Source of the DNA: Spirochaetia bacterium
Lineage (GTDB): Bacteria > Spirochaetota > Spirochaetia > Treponematales > Breznakiellaceae
Assembly: GCA_025997715.1 (NCBI GenBank)
Contig: BNUY01000002.1
Span: 1-64,000 of the forward strand
Direction of reading: 5' to 3'
DNA length: 64,000 nt
How positions within the stretch are numbered: the stretch's first letter is position 1; every line of letters begins with the position of its first letter. Positions 1 to 6,327 of this stretch are shown piece after piece. The notes under the pieces were generated by a model. The model had not been told where the DNA came from, made no database searches, and saw nothing but the letters and a program-made list of their open reading frames with translations. The translations under genes were made by a program, and so were the position numbers.

Positions 1-1036
1 GGCCATCAGTAAAAAAAGGCCGCTGAAAGGTCACGATGGCCCGGGATACCCGGAGCAGGGTGTGGTTCCGCTCGTTGATGGACTGGATAAACCACCGGGC
101 TTCCTTCATGTTTTCCTTCACAAAGTCCCGAATGGGTTTATCATCCCGTCTCCGCCCGTATTGCGACCCGGGATACCCGGCGATCTGCATAAAGAAGGGG
201 TTGATCCCCAGAACCGGGATCTCTTCTTCGTTGATGATAATGACAAAGTCCCCCTCTTTCTTGATCACCTGCACATCGGGAACCACATACCGGGTGTTAT
301 CCGCCGCAAAACGCCGACCCGGGAAGGGGGAAAGCTCCCTGATACGGGAAAAACAGGCCCGCACCTCCGCTTCGGTACGGCCCACGTTCCGGGCAGCCTC
401 GGCAAATTTGCCCCGTTCAAGGAGTTCCAGGTGGTCCAGCAGGTCAGTGAGTCCCGGAAGAGCGTCGGGAAGAAGCGCCGCCTGGACCCGCAGGGATTCC
501 CGGTAATCGGCGGTACAACAGCCCACCGGGTCCAGGGCGCGTACCAGGGAGAGGGCGGCGGCGATATGGGCGGGACTTTCTTCTTTAAGGAGCAATTCCA
601 CCGGCTCCTTATGGAAACCGTCTTCGTTCAGGTTCTGGATGAGCAGTTCCCCCATCCGCCGGGTCCTGTCATCCACGGGCTCCAATTTTAACTGCCAGAG
701 GAGGTGCTCCTGGAGGGTTTCGGGCCGGGACAGGGCGCCTTCAAGGAACTTATACCGTGCCGCCGTTTCCTCGTCCCCCCCCTTCCGGACAAAGCCCGAA
801 TCCGAGCTGGTCTCGAAAGCATCGTAGTCATCCTTTCGGGATGGGGTATAGGCGTCATCCAGGGAGAGAAGGGTATGATCCTCCACAACCTCCAGGGCGG
901 GGTTTCGTTCTATTTCTTCCTCTATTTTTTCCCGTAAATCGACAATGGGAAGCCCCATCAGCGTGATGGACTGGATTTGCTGGGCATTGAGCCTGAGTCG
1001 TTGTTCCTGAACCAAGGACGGCCGCTGAAGTTGCAC
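1..1036 (-). CDS. rpoN: RNA polymerase sigma-54 factor RpoN, N-terminal part (runs off window)
   Basis: Translating from GTG at 1034-1036 gives an uninterrupted frame to the window edge. The first 50 residues are a Gln/Leu-rich activator-interacting region (LRLNAQQIQSITLMGLPIVD, then an acidic stretch with EEEIERNPALE), which is the RpoN region I signature. A core-binding region follows, with LLIQNLNEDGF, LDPVGCCTADYRESL and later RFAADNTRYVVPDV. Known role: alternative sigma factor that needs an AAA+ enhancer-binding activator. The start is GTG with an AAGGGG ribosome site 6-8 nt upstream. The C-terminal DNA-binding region (RpoN box) lies outside the window. Family assignment is firm; its targets here are unknown. 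Confidence 0.93.
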   Translation of the reverse strand, partial: MQLQRPSLVQEQRLRLNAQQIQSITLMGLPIVDLREKIEEEIERNPALEVVEDHTLLSLDDAYTPSRKDDYDAFETSSDSGFVRKGGDEETAARYKFLEGALSRPETLQEHLLWQLKLEPVDDRTRRMGELLIQNLNEDGFHKEPVELLLKEESPAHIAAALSLVRALDPVGCCTADYRESLRVQAALLPDALPGLTDLLDHLELLERGKFAEAARNVGRTEAEVRACFSRIRELSPFPGRRFAADNTRYVVPDVQVIKKEGDFVIIINEEEIPVLGINPFFMQIAGYPGSQYGRRRDDKPIRDFVKENMKEARWFIQSINERNHTLLRVSRAIVTFQRPFFTDG

Positions 1037-1083
1037 GAATTCCCCTTTCTTCTAACTATTGTTCCGGGATGGGTATTTGTCAA

Positions 1084-1301
1084 GGCGGCCAGCCAGTAGG
1101 TAGACACGTACTAAATTGTGTATACCGGCGAAAGAATAAATAACCACAGACCACACGGACCACACGGACACGGACAGGACGGACTGGTTTTTGCCTGTCT
1201 TTTTCTTTTGTCCGTACTATCCGTGTGGTCGACTTTTCCACTCTTTGGTGGAAAAGTGGTTTACCTTCTTCATCTTCCTTTGTCGCCTTTGGGCGGCCAG
1301 C
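1084..1301. repeat. Intergenic repeat element with tandem 9-mers and inverted arm
   Basis: Between rpoN and the DUF1015 gene. Two tandem copies of ACCACACGG (1150-1167) run into a GGACACGGACAGGACGGAC stretch. The inverted counterpart TCCGTGTGGTC (1220-1230) pairs with GACCACACGGA (1149-1159). A second hairpin follows at 1233-1256 (CTTTTCCAC, loop, GTGGAAAAG). A 10-bp direct repeat GGCGGCCAGC flanks the segment (1084-1093 and 1292-1301). The architecture resembles the repeat at 19698-19834. It may be a small non-coding dispersed repeat; no coding sequence is supported here. Confidence 0.5.
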
Positions 1302-1350
1302 TTGTAAAGGACCGGTAAAACAGCGTACAGTTAAGGAATAGGAGGCCTTC

Positions 1351-2697
1351 ATGGGTGATTCAACGGAGCGGCTTGCGGCATTGGGTACGGTGATTCCCGA
1401 AATAAGCCTTCCCCGAAGCGATGTGGATCTGCAGAAATGGGCGGTGATTGCCTGCGACCAGTTTACCCAGGATACGGCCTACTGGGAGGATGTTGCGAAA
1501 ACTGTTGGCCCATCCCCTTCAACCTTCAATCTGATACTTCCCGAACGGTACCTGGAGGATGCACACCGCCAAAATCGGGGCGATGGTATCCACCGGGCCA
1601 TGACCGCGTACCTTGCGGAGGGGGTCCTCGCCCCGCCCATACGGGGATGCGTCTACGTTGAGCGGAGCACCCCCCGCCACCCGCGCCGCCGGGGCTTGGT
1701 CCTGGCCATTGACCTGGAACACTACGACTGGCGGCCCGGCTCCCAAACCCTGATCCGGTCCACCGAAGGCACCGTTCCCGAACGGATTTTCCCCCGGATG
1801 GCAATACGTCAATCCGCGCCCCTGGAAACCCCCCACGTACTCCTGCTCATTGATGACGAAGCGGATTACCTAATCCCCGCCCTGGGTGAACGGGCTAAAA
1901 AGGCCCCTCCCCTGTACCACACCCCGTTGATGTTCGGCGCGGGGGAGCTTTCCGGCTGGGCCCTGGTCGAAGAAACCGACTGGCTGGTCCTTGCGGAGGG
2001 ACTTGCGGAACTGGCACGGCGCTCGGAAACCCGGTATGGTGAATTGGGGGGCACGGCGCGGGAAAAGCCCTTCCTCTATGCCATGGGGGACGGCAACCAC
2101 TCCCTGGCCACGGCCAAGGCGGTCTGGGATGAGTATAAGCAGACCCATGCGAATGATCCGGGACTTCCGCAGCATCCCGCCCGGTATGCGCTGGTGGAAT
2201 TGGAAAATATCTACGATCCGGGAATCGCCTTTGAACCCATACACCGCCTTCTCTTTGGGGCACGTCTGGAGGATGTCCGGGCTGCCCTGAGCGACATGCC
2301 GGGTTTTGTCAGCCGTTCCGTCACCGGCGCCGGGGAGCTTTCCCAACTGGTGGCGGGCAAAGCCGGGGGGAACCGTTACGGGCTTATCGGCGAAGGCCGG
2401 TACATCCTGATTGAGACGGAGACCACCGGTATCGCTACGGAGGGCTTACAGCCCCTGTTGGACGAGCTTACCCAGAACGGGGCCGGCATCGACTACATCC
2501 ACGGGGAGGAGGAGGTGTTCCGTATCGCCGAAGCGGGGGGAAGCAACACTCCGGTGGGGATTTTACTGCCGCCGGTGAAAAAATCGGGCTTATTCCGGAC
2601 TGTGGCGCGATCCGGGCCATTGCCCCGGAAGAGTTTTTCCATGGGGGAAGCGGTGGAAAAACGCTTCTATCTTGAATGTCGGAGGCTTTTCGGGTAG
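1351..2697 (+). CDS. DUF1015 family protein
   Basis: 448-residue protein with the look of the DUF1015 family. It has an N-terminal segment around residues 28-45 (KWAVIACDQFTQD) and the conserved motif GDGNHSLATAKA near residue 245. Members are soluble proteins of about 400-450 residues, widespread in Clostridia, Bacteroidetes and spirochaetes; the biochemical function is not established. ATG at 1351 follows an AGGAGG ribosome site. It is a single gene flanked by the rpoN-side repeat and tRNA-Leu, so context gives no help. No signal peptide or membrane segment is seen. Confidence 0.8.
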   Translation: MGDSTERLAALGTVIPEISLPRSDVDLQKWAVIACDQFTQDTAYWEDVAKTVGPSPSTFNLILPERYLEDAHRQNRGDGIHRAMTAYLAEGVLAPPIRGCVYVERSTPRHPRRRGLVLAIDLEHYDWRPGSQTLIRSTEGTVPERIFPRMAIRQSAPLETPHVLLLIDDEADYLIPALGERAKKAPPLYHTPLMFGAGELSGWALVEETDWLVLAEGLAELARRSETRYGELGGTAREKPFLYAMGDGNHSLATAKAVWDEYKQTHANDPGLPQHPARYALVELENIYDPGIAFEPIHRLLFGARLEDVRAALSDMPGFVSRSVTGAGELSQLVAGKAGGNRYGLIGEGRYILIETETTGIATEGLQPLLDELTQNGAGIDYIHGEEEVFRIAEAGGSNTPVGILLPPVKKSGLFRTVARSGPLPRKSFSMGEAVEKRFYLECRRLFG

Positions 2698-2712
2698 ACT
2701 AGGGACAATCAC

Positions 2713-2795
2713 GCCGGCATGGTGGAATGGTAGACACGGTAGACTCAAAATCTACTGCCCGCGAGGGTGTAAGAGTTCAAGTCTCTTTGCCGGTA
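2713..2795 (+). tRNA. tRNA-Leu (anticodon CAA)
   Basis: Full cloverleaf with acceptor GCCGGCA/TGCCGGT (G-U at pair 1), anticodon stem GTAGA/TCTAC around loop CTCAAAA, a long variable arm and T-loop TTCAAGT. The 3' CCA is not encoded. Its last 52 bases plus one flanking base recur exactly at 4751-4803, so this gene is the probable integration site of the insert that follows. Confidence 0.95.
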
Positions 2796-2796
2796 A
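2744..2796 (+). repeat. 53-bp direct repeat, left copy (att-like, inside tRNA-Leu)
   Basis: Begins CTCAAAATCTACTGCCC and ends CTTTGCCGGTAA; identical over 53 bp to 4751-4803. The next bases differ (CGAG here, ATTT at the right copy). The base before also differs (A here, G there), so the limits are exact. Confidence 0.9.
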
Positions 2797-2917
2797 CGAG
2801 TTAAGTCTTTGTGGTACAAGGAATTAGCAAAATACAGTAGAACATGCTACGGGAAAAACCTGCGCCTTGCTTTGCCGGTTCTTTTGACCTACACTATTAG
2901 AACTGGAGTATAAGGGT

Positions 2918-3251
2918 ATGGAACGGGCGGTACAGGCGGAACTTGATATGCTCAAGGATATAATCATACAAACCGTTCCTGTTGATCAGATTTTCCTTTT
3001 TGGCTCCTAGCCTATGGAACTCCCCATAAAGATTCGGACCTGGATTTGATGGTGATCTTGAAGGATGGCGCGGAAATCCGGGATATGGATGCAATTATCA
3101 AGATCCGCTATGCCATTGATGAAAAAAAATCCATGCCGGTGGATATTGTGGTGAGCAGGCACAGTGCATTTGGGCGGCGGAAAGAAACCCCTTGTTCCCT
3201 CCTTCAGGACTGGAACAGCAGACCGGGTTTGCTGTGGGTTTCTACGCATAG
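2918..3251 (+). pseudogene. MNT-type nucleotidyltransferase, frameshifted
   Basis: Reads MERAVQAELDMLKDIIIQ then QIFLFGS from ATG 2918 and hits a stop just where family members continue GSYAYG. Restoring one T in TCCTAGCCTATGG gives GSYAYGTPHKDSDLDLMVIL, the GS-x10-DxD active-site motif of small nucleotidyltransferases. The frame then runs to about 3190 (FGRRKETP). The last residues fit best in yet another frame ending TAG at 3249-3251, so there may be two frameshifts. Intact relatives act as MNT antitoxins paired with HEPN toxins; no HEPN gene is seen nearby. Inactive as read, unless the single-base loss is a sequencing error. Confidence 0.7.
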
Positions 3252-3344
3252 ACCATATCGGCTGTCGCTGTCCTGAAAACAGAAGCGCGTCATTTTTTCT
3301 CATTCAAGACGGTTAAATAAATGCAAAAAAACAAAAAAAATCTC

Positions 3345-3373
3345 TTGACAATATTATTTTTGCATGAGATACT
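3345..3373 (+). promoter_or_regulatory. Sigma-70-type promoter of a small transcription unit
   Basis: TTGACA (3345-3350), 17-bp spacer, GATACT (3368-3373). Predicted transcription start is near 3380, two or three bases before the ATG at 3383. The upstream stretch is A-rich, like an UP element. Confidence 0.65.
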
Positions 3374-3382
3374 TTTATCAAT

Positions 3383-3475
3383 ATGAAGACTAGAGTATCA
3401 TCCAAATTTTCATTCTTCCCGAAATCATTTGATCGCAGTCATTGTGACATTAGCGATTCAGGGGGTGCCGTCTAA
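3383..3475 (+). CDS. Possible 30-residue leaderless small ORF
   Basis: ATG at 3383 lies 9 nt after the -10 box and opens a 30-codon frame: MKTRVSSKFSFFPKSF, then DRSHCDISDSGGAV and TAA. There is no Shine-Dalgarno sequence, so if translated it would be leaderless. The frame sits wholly between a good promoter and a good terminator. The peptide is basic at its N-terminus, has no membrane segment, and is not recognised. The alternative is that the roughly 160-nt transcript is a non-coding RNA and the frame is chance. Confidence 0.3.
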   Translation: MKTRVSSKFSFFPKSFDRSHCDISDSGGAV

Positions 3476-3508
3476 ATACAAGCATACATAGGTGTTTGGA
3501 TTTTTTAG

Positions 3509-3541
3509 GCGGCAGACCTCATGGTTTGCCGCCTTTTTTTA
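3509..3541 (+). terminator. Rho-independent terminator
   Basis: GGCGGCA, a 12-nt loop region, then TGCCGCC followed by a run of seven or more T. Textbook intrinsic terminator, oriented to end rightward transcription from the 3345 promoter. Confidence 0.8.
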
Positions 3542-3587
3542 TGTTGGAATTTCATGTTTCGCACTCAGCATGATTCCTTAATTACTC

Positions 3588-3633
3588 GGAGAGTGGACCA
3601 ACGGCAGACTGCTGCGCTTGGGACGTAGATAGT
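3588..3633 (+). pseudogene. Possible truncated tRNA-Pro-like fragment
   Basis: Immediately before tRNA-Ser there is a stretch whose CTGCG/CGTAG stem closes a CTTGGGA loop, with TGG in the anticodon position (Pro). A D-arm-like segment precedes it, but the T-arm and 3' acceptor strand are absent because the sequence runs straight into tRNA-Ser. It is probably a decayed tRNA at the head of the array. Confidence 0.3.
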
Positions 3634-3635
3634 AT

Positions 3636-3722
3636 GGAACTGACCCAGGTGGCATGGGATACGGTTTTGAAAACCGTAGTCTGCCGGAAGGCGGCTCGCA
3701 GGTTCGATTCCTGTCGGTTCCG
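3636..3722 (+). tRNA. tRNA-Ser (anticodon TGA)
   Basis: Class II tRNA: acceptor GGAACTG/CGGTTCC, anticodon stem ACGGT/ACCGT with loop TTTGAAA, long variable arm CTGCCGGAAGGCGG, T-loop TTCGATT. No encoded CCA. First complete gene of a same-strand array. Confidence 0.93.
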
Positions 3723-3728
3723 TAACAG

Positions 3729-3801
3729 GGGCGCATAGCTCAGTTGGCAGAGCAGCAGATTTTTAACCTGCAGGTCGAAGGTTCGATTCCTTCTGCGCTC
3801 A
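3729..3801 (+). tRNA. tRNA-Lys (anticodon TTT)
   Basis: Acceptor GGGCGCA/TGCGCTC, loop TTTTTAA with anticodon TTT, T-arm GAAGG-TTCGATT-CCTTC. The closing anticodon-stem pair is A-C, a small irregularity. Six bases separate it from tRNA-Ser. CCA not encoded. Confidence 0.92.
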
Positions 3802-3808
3802 AAAATTT

Positions 3809-3882
3809 GCTGAGGTAGCTCAGATTGGTAGAGCAATGGACTGAAAATCCATCGGTCGTGAGTTCGATTCTCACCCTTAGCA
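3809..3882 (+). tRNA. tRNA-Phe (anticodon GAA)
   Basis: Acceptor GCTGAGG/CCTTAGC, anticodon stem ATGGA/TCCAT with loop CTGAAAA, T-loop TTCGATT. Seven bases after tRNA-Lys. CCA not encoded. Confidence 0.95.
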
Positions 3883-3887
3883 AAAGT

Positions 3888-3959
3888 GCCCCGGTAGTTC
3901 AACGGTTAGAATGTCGGATTGTCAATCCGATGGCCGGGGTTCGATTCCCCGTCGGGGCG
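3888..3959 (+). tRNA. tRNA-Asp (anticodon GTC)
   Basis: Acceptor GCCCCGG/TCGGGGC, anticodon stem TCGGA/TCCGA with loop TTGTCAA, T-arm GGGG-TTCGATT-CCCC. Five bases after tRNA-Phe. CCA not encoded. Confidence 0.95.
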
Positions 3960-3960
3960 T

Positions 3961-4032
3961 GTGTAGGTGGCAGAGCGGTAATGCGCTGGATTGTGGGTCC
4001 AGTTTACGCGGGTTCAATTCCCGTCCTACACC
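3961..4032 (+). tRNA. tRNA-His (anticodon GTG)
   Basis: Acceptor GTGTAGG/CCTACAC, anticodon stem CTGGA/TCCAG with loop TTGTGGG, discriminator C. The base before position 1 is T, so the extra G-1 typical of His tRNA would need to be added after transcription. Last gene of the array; CCA not encoded. Confidence 0.93.
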
Positions 4033-4149
4033 TGTTTGATTTTAGGCGGTTCGTATATCGGTTTGATTACTCCGGTCTGATATACCGGAAAGGAAAGTTC
4101 AACTCTTTCACCGCCTATTTCATGTTATAAAATTTTGAGGAGGAAAAAA

Positions 4150-4674
4150 ATGAAAGTCATCAAAACCGTCACTTGGAAGGAAAGTGAAGCGTATCCTGAC
4201 AGTTGGGATATGTCTTTAGAGGCGGATGATCGCAATCGCTTATCAGATGAATTTGAAAAGTGCGTTATGCAGTATTGCAAAGAAAATGATATTAGGCTTA
4301 GCGGCGATCAATATCAGCATGAAGGAGAAAATGTTCCTATTATTGAACATGAGGGAAAAAAGTATTCCTTCCATGCATCTATGCGTCATTGGGGCGGATT
4401 AATGTATGATATTTGGGGGGATGGTTCCGACTCAGATGAACGCTCCGAAGGGATGGGATATTGTCTTTGGGCATGGTCTAACCCCGATGAAGACCCTCAT
4501 GAAGAATGCACGAAATGCCTGCATTATTATTTTCACAATATGGATTTCAGCAAAGGGCTGCTGCATATCCATGATCATGCCGATAACCCTGAGCTTAATT
4601 GCAGGGGTATTTCTGTAGGGCCTCCTAAACATAGGTCGATATGGGAATGTGACAGGTGGCGGGATAGTGGGTAG
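4150..4674 (+). CDS. Hypothetical protein in tRNA-Leu insert
   Basis: 174 residues from ATG 4150, chosen because GAGGAGG lies 6 nt upstream; the frame opens earlier at a TTG without a site. Acidic, soluble, no signal peptide or membrane segment. It is rich in Trp, Asp and Glu, with cysteines and histidines in the second half (ECTKCLHYYFHN, then HIHDHAD), which could bind metal. Not recognised. It follows the tRNA array by 117 bp and precedes the right copy of the 53-bp repeat, so it looks like cargo of the insert. Function unknown. Confidence 0.65.
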   Translation: MKVIKTVTWKESEAYPDSWDMSLEADDRNRLSDEFEKCVMQYCKENDIRLSGDQYQHEGENVPIIEHEGKKYSFHASMRHWGGLMYDIWGDGSDSDERSEGMGYCLWAWSNPDEDPHEECTKCLHYYFHNMDFSKGLLHIHDHADNPELNCRGISVGPPKHRSIWECDRWRDSG

Positions 4675-4750
4675 AATTATCGTTCTGCCCAAGGCGCCGA
4701 ATTCCTTACATGATATATAATTATCAGTAAAGATTAAGGCGCAGGTCCCG

Positions 4751-4803
4751 CTCAAAATCTACTGCCCGCGAGGGTGTAAGAGTTCAAGTCTCTTTGCCGG
4801 TAA
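4751..4803 (+). repeat. 53-bp direct repeat, right copy (displaced tRNA-Leu 3' end)
   Basis: Exact copy of 2744-2796. It lacks the 5' half of the tRNA, so it cannot fold as a tRNA. It lies between the unknown gene and the 3' end of araA (stop codon at 4812-4814) and marks the right junction of the insert. Confidence 0.9.
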
Positions 4804-4811
4804 ATTTCCCT

Positions 4812-6317
4812 TTAAACAGTCCGTTTCCCGCTCCAGTACGCTTCGCCCCACCGGAGTTCATTCTGCAGTTTCAGGGGATTAGTATCCCTGTCGATGTACA
4901 CACATTCAATGTCCATCATCGTTGCCCAATCAATAAAGTATTCCGCAGAGAGGGCGGTGGTATACGCCGAGTGATGAGCCCCGCCGCTCAAGATCCAGGA
5001 TTCCGCAGCGTCCCGTATATTCGGATAGGGTTTCCACAGCGCCCGGGCCACCGGAAGTTTCGGCATGGGATGGGGAATGGGGATGGTCTCCACATCGTTA
5101 AGGATCATCCGCAGGCGATCCCCCAGGTCCACCACCGTGGCCAGCACCGCAGGTCCCGGCGCCGCGTCAAAGACGAGCCGGGCGGGGTCCGCCTTGCCGC
5201 CAATCCCCAGGGGATGTACCTCCAGCCGGGGCTTTTCACCTGCAATGCTGGGACATACCTCAAGCATGTGGGCGCCCAGGGCCGCTTCCTTCCCGGCTTC
5301 AAAATGATAGGTATAATCTTCCATAAAGGACACGCCCCCCGGTAAGCCCTGCGCCATTACTTTTGCTGCGCGTACCAGCATGGATTGTTTCCAGTCCCCT
5401 TCTCCGCCAAATCCAAAACCCTGTTCCATGAGCCGCTGGCAGGCAAGGCCGGGAAGCTGAGTCAGGCCATGGAGGTCCTGGAAGTTCGTGGTAAAAGCCC
5501 CGGCATGTTCCGCCTCAAGTAATTCCTTCAGGGCAATTTCGATCTTGGCCTGCTCCAGCATGGCGGTTCTGCCGGGGCCGGGACTGCGCAGTTCCGGCGC
5601 CAACTCATAGGCCGCCTCAAACTCCTTTGCCAGTTTTTCTGCCGCAGCATCACTAACCTTATTATATCGGGCCGCCAGATCTCCGATGCCCCAGGTGTTT
5701 ACCTGCCAGCCGAATTTGATCTGCGCCTCTACCTTGTCCCCCTCGGTGACCGCCACTTCCCGCATATTGTCCCCAAGGCGGAGTACCACCGACTCAATTC
5801 CGTCCTGCCGGGCGGCGGCGGCCCGCATCCACACACCAATTCTGCGGCGGACCTCCGGCTCCTGCCAGTGGCCGGCAACAACCTTCCGGTTAAGCCGCAT
5901 CCGGGCGTGAATATAGCCGTGTTCCCGGTCGCCGTGGGCGGACTGGTTCAGGTTCATAAAGTCCATGTCAATTGTTGACCAGGGGATGTCCCGGTTAAAC
6001 TGGGTATGTAAATGCAGCAGGGGCTTTTTATTGATCCCCAAACCGCCGATCCACATCTTTGAAGGCGAAAAGGTATGCATCCAGGTGATGATACCGGCGC
6101 AGTGCGAAGAGGCATTGGCCTCCTCAAAGACCCGGCGAATCCCCTGGGGGTTTACGGCTGTCGGCTTTAATACCACCGTGCCGGGAAGCAGCGGGTCCTT
6201 GGCAAATTCCGCCGCCATTATCTTTGCATTAGCGGCAACCTGCTTCAGTGTTTCATCTCCGTAGAGATCCTGACTGCCAACGATAAACCAAAATTCGTAT
6301 TTCTTAAGATCGATCAT
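4812..6317 (-). CDS. araA: L-arabinose isomerase
   Basis: 501 residues, matching the usual 500 of AraA (L-arabinose to L-ribulose, Mn-dependent). Active-site segments are visible: FGGEGDW and FMEDYTYHF carry the two catalytic glutamates, LGAHMLEVCP and SGGAHHSAYTT the metal-binding histidines. The N-terminus EFWFIVGSQDLYG is typical. It is downstream of and co-directional with the FGGY kinase (10-bp gap), giving an isomerase-kinase pair; an araD epimerase is not in the window. Transport is probably supplied by the adjacent YtfQRT-YjfF system. The 3' end abuts the insert junction but the gene is intact. Confidence 0.95.
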   Translation of the reverse strand: MIDLKKYEFWFIVGSQDLYGDETLKQVAANAKIMAAEFAKDPLLPGTVVLKPTAVNPQGIRRVFEEANASSHCAGIITWMHTFSPSKMWIGGLGINKKPLLHLHTQFNRDIPWSTIDMDFMNLNQSAHGDREHGYIHARMRLNRKVVAGHWQEPEVRRRIGVWMRAAAARQDGIESVVLRLGDNMREVAVTEGDKVEAQIKFGWQVNTWGIGDLAARYNKVSDAAAEKLAKEFEAAYELAPELRSPGPGRTAMLEQAKIEIALKELLEAEHAGAFTTNFQDLHGLTQLPGLACQRLMEQGFGFGGEGDWKQSMLVRAAKVMAQGLPGGVSFMEDYTYHFEAGKEAALGAHMLEVCPSIAGEKPRLEVHPLGIGGKADPARLVFDAAPGPAVLATVVDLGDRLRMILNDVETIPIPHPMPKLPVARALWKPYPNIRDAAESWILSGGAHHSAYTTALSAEYFIDWATMMDIECVYIDRDTNPLKLQNELRWGEAYWSGKRTV

Positions 6318-6327
6318 ACGGTACTCC

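Larger units (their letters stand above)
3380..3541 (+). ncRNA. Candidate small RNA (promoter-to-terminator unit)
   Basis: About 160 nt bounded by the promoter at 3345-3373 and the hairpin plus T-run at 3509-3541. It lies just upstream of the tRNA array inside the tRNA-Leu-bounded insert. No known RNA family is recognised. It could be a regulatory RNA, a leader or attenuator for the tRNA genes, or a mini-mRNA for the 30-codon frame. Confidence 0.35.
2744..4803. mobile_element. tRNA-Leu-bounded insert (candidate integrative-element remnant)
   Basis: An exact 53-bp direct repeat (2744-2796 and 4751-4803) brackets the segment. The left copy is the 3' half of an intact tRNA-Leu gene, from the anticodon loop to the discriminator. 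The right copy is a displaced tRNA 3' end lying only 8 bp from the araA stop codon. This is the arrangement left by tyrosine-recombinase integration into a tRNA. No integrase lies inside. Cargo is a broken nucleotidyltransferase gene, a small transcription unit, a tRNA array and one unknown gene. It may be a decayed island, a satellite, or the product of a tRNA-mediated rearrangement. Confidence 0.65.

Noticed and set aside
62-691. Plus-strand protein of 209 residues
   Set aside because: It lies antisense to the clear rpoN reading frame and has no ribosome site or family resemblance.
1118-1318. Small coding gene in the rpoN-DUF1015 gap
   Set aside because: The frame is made of the repeat's 9-mers and hairpins and has no ribosome site or coding character.
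4407-4618. Plus-strand 70-residue frame inside the 4150 gene
   Set aside because: Alternative frame of the same gene without a ribosome site.
4751-4803. Second tRNA-Leu gene
   Set aside because: Only the 3' part is present; no acceptor 5' strand, D-arm or anticodon stem 5' side, so it cannot fold as a tRNA.
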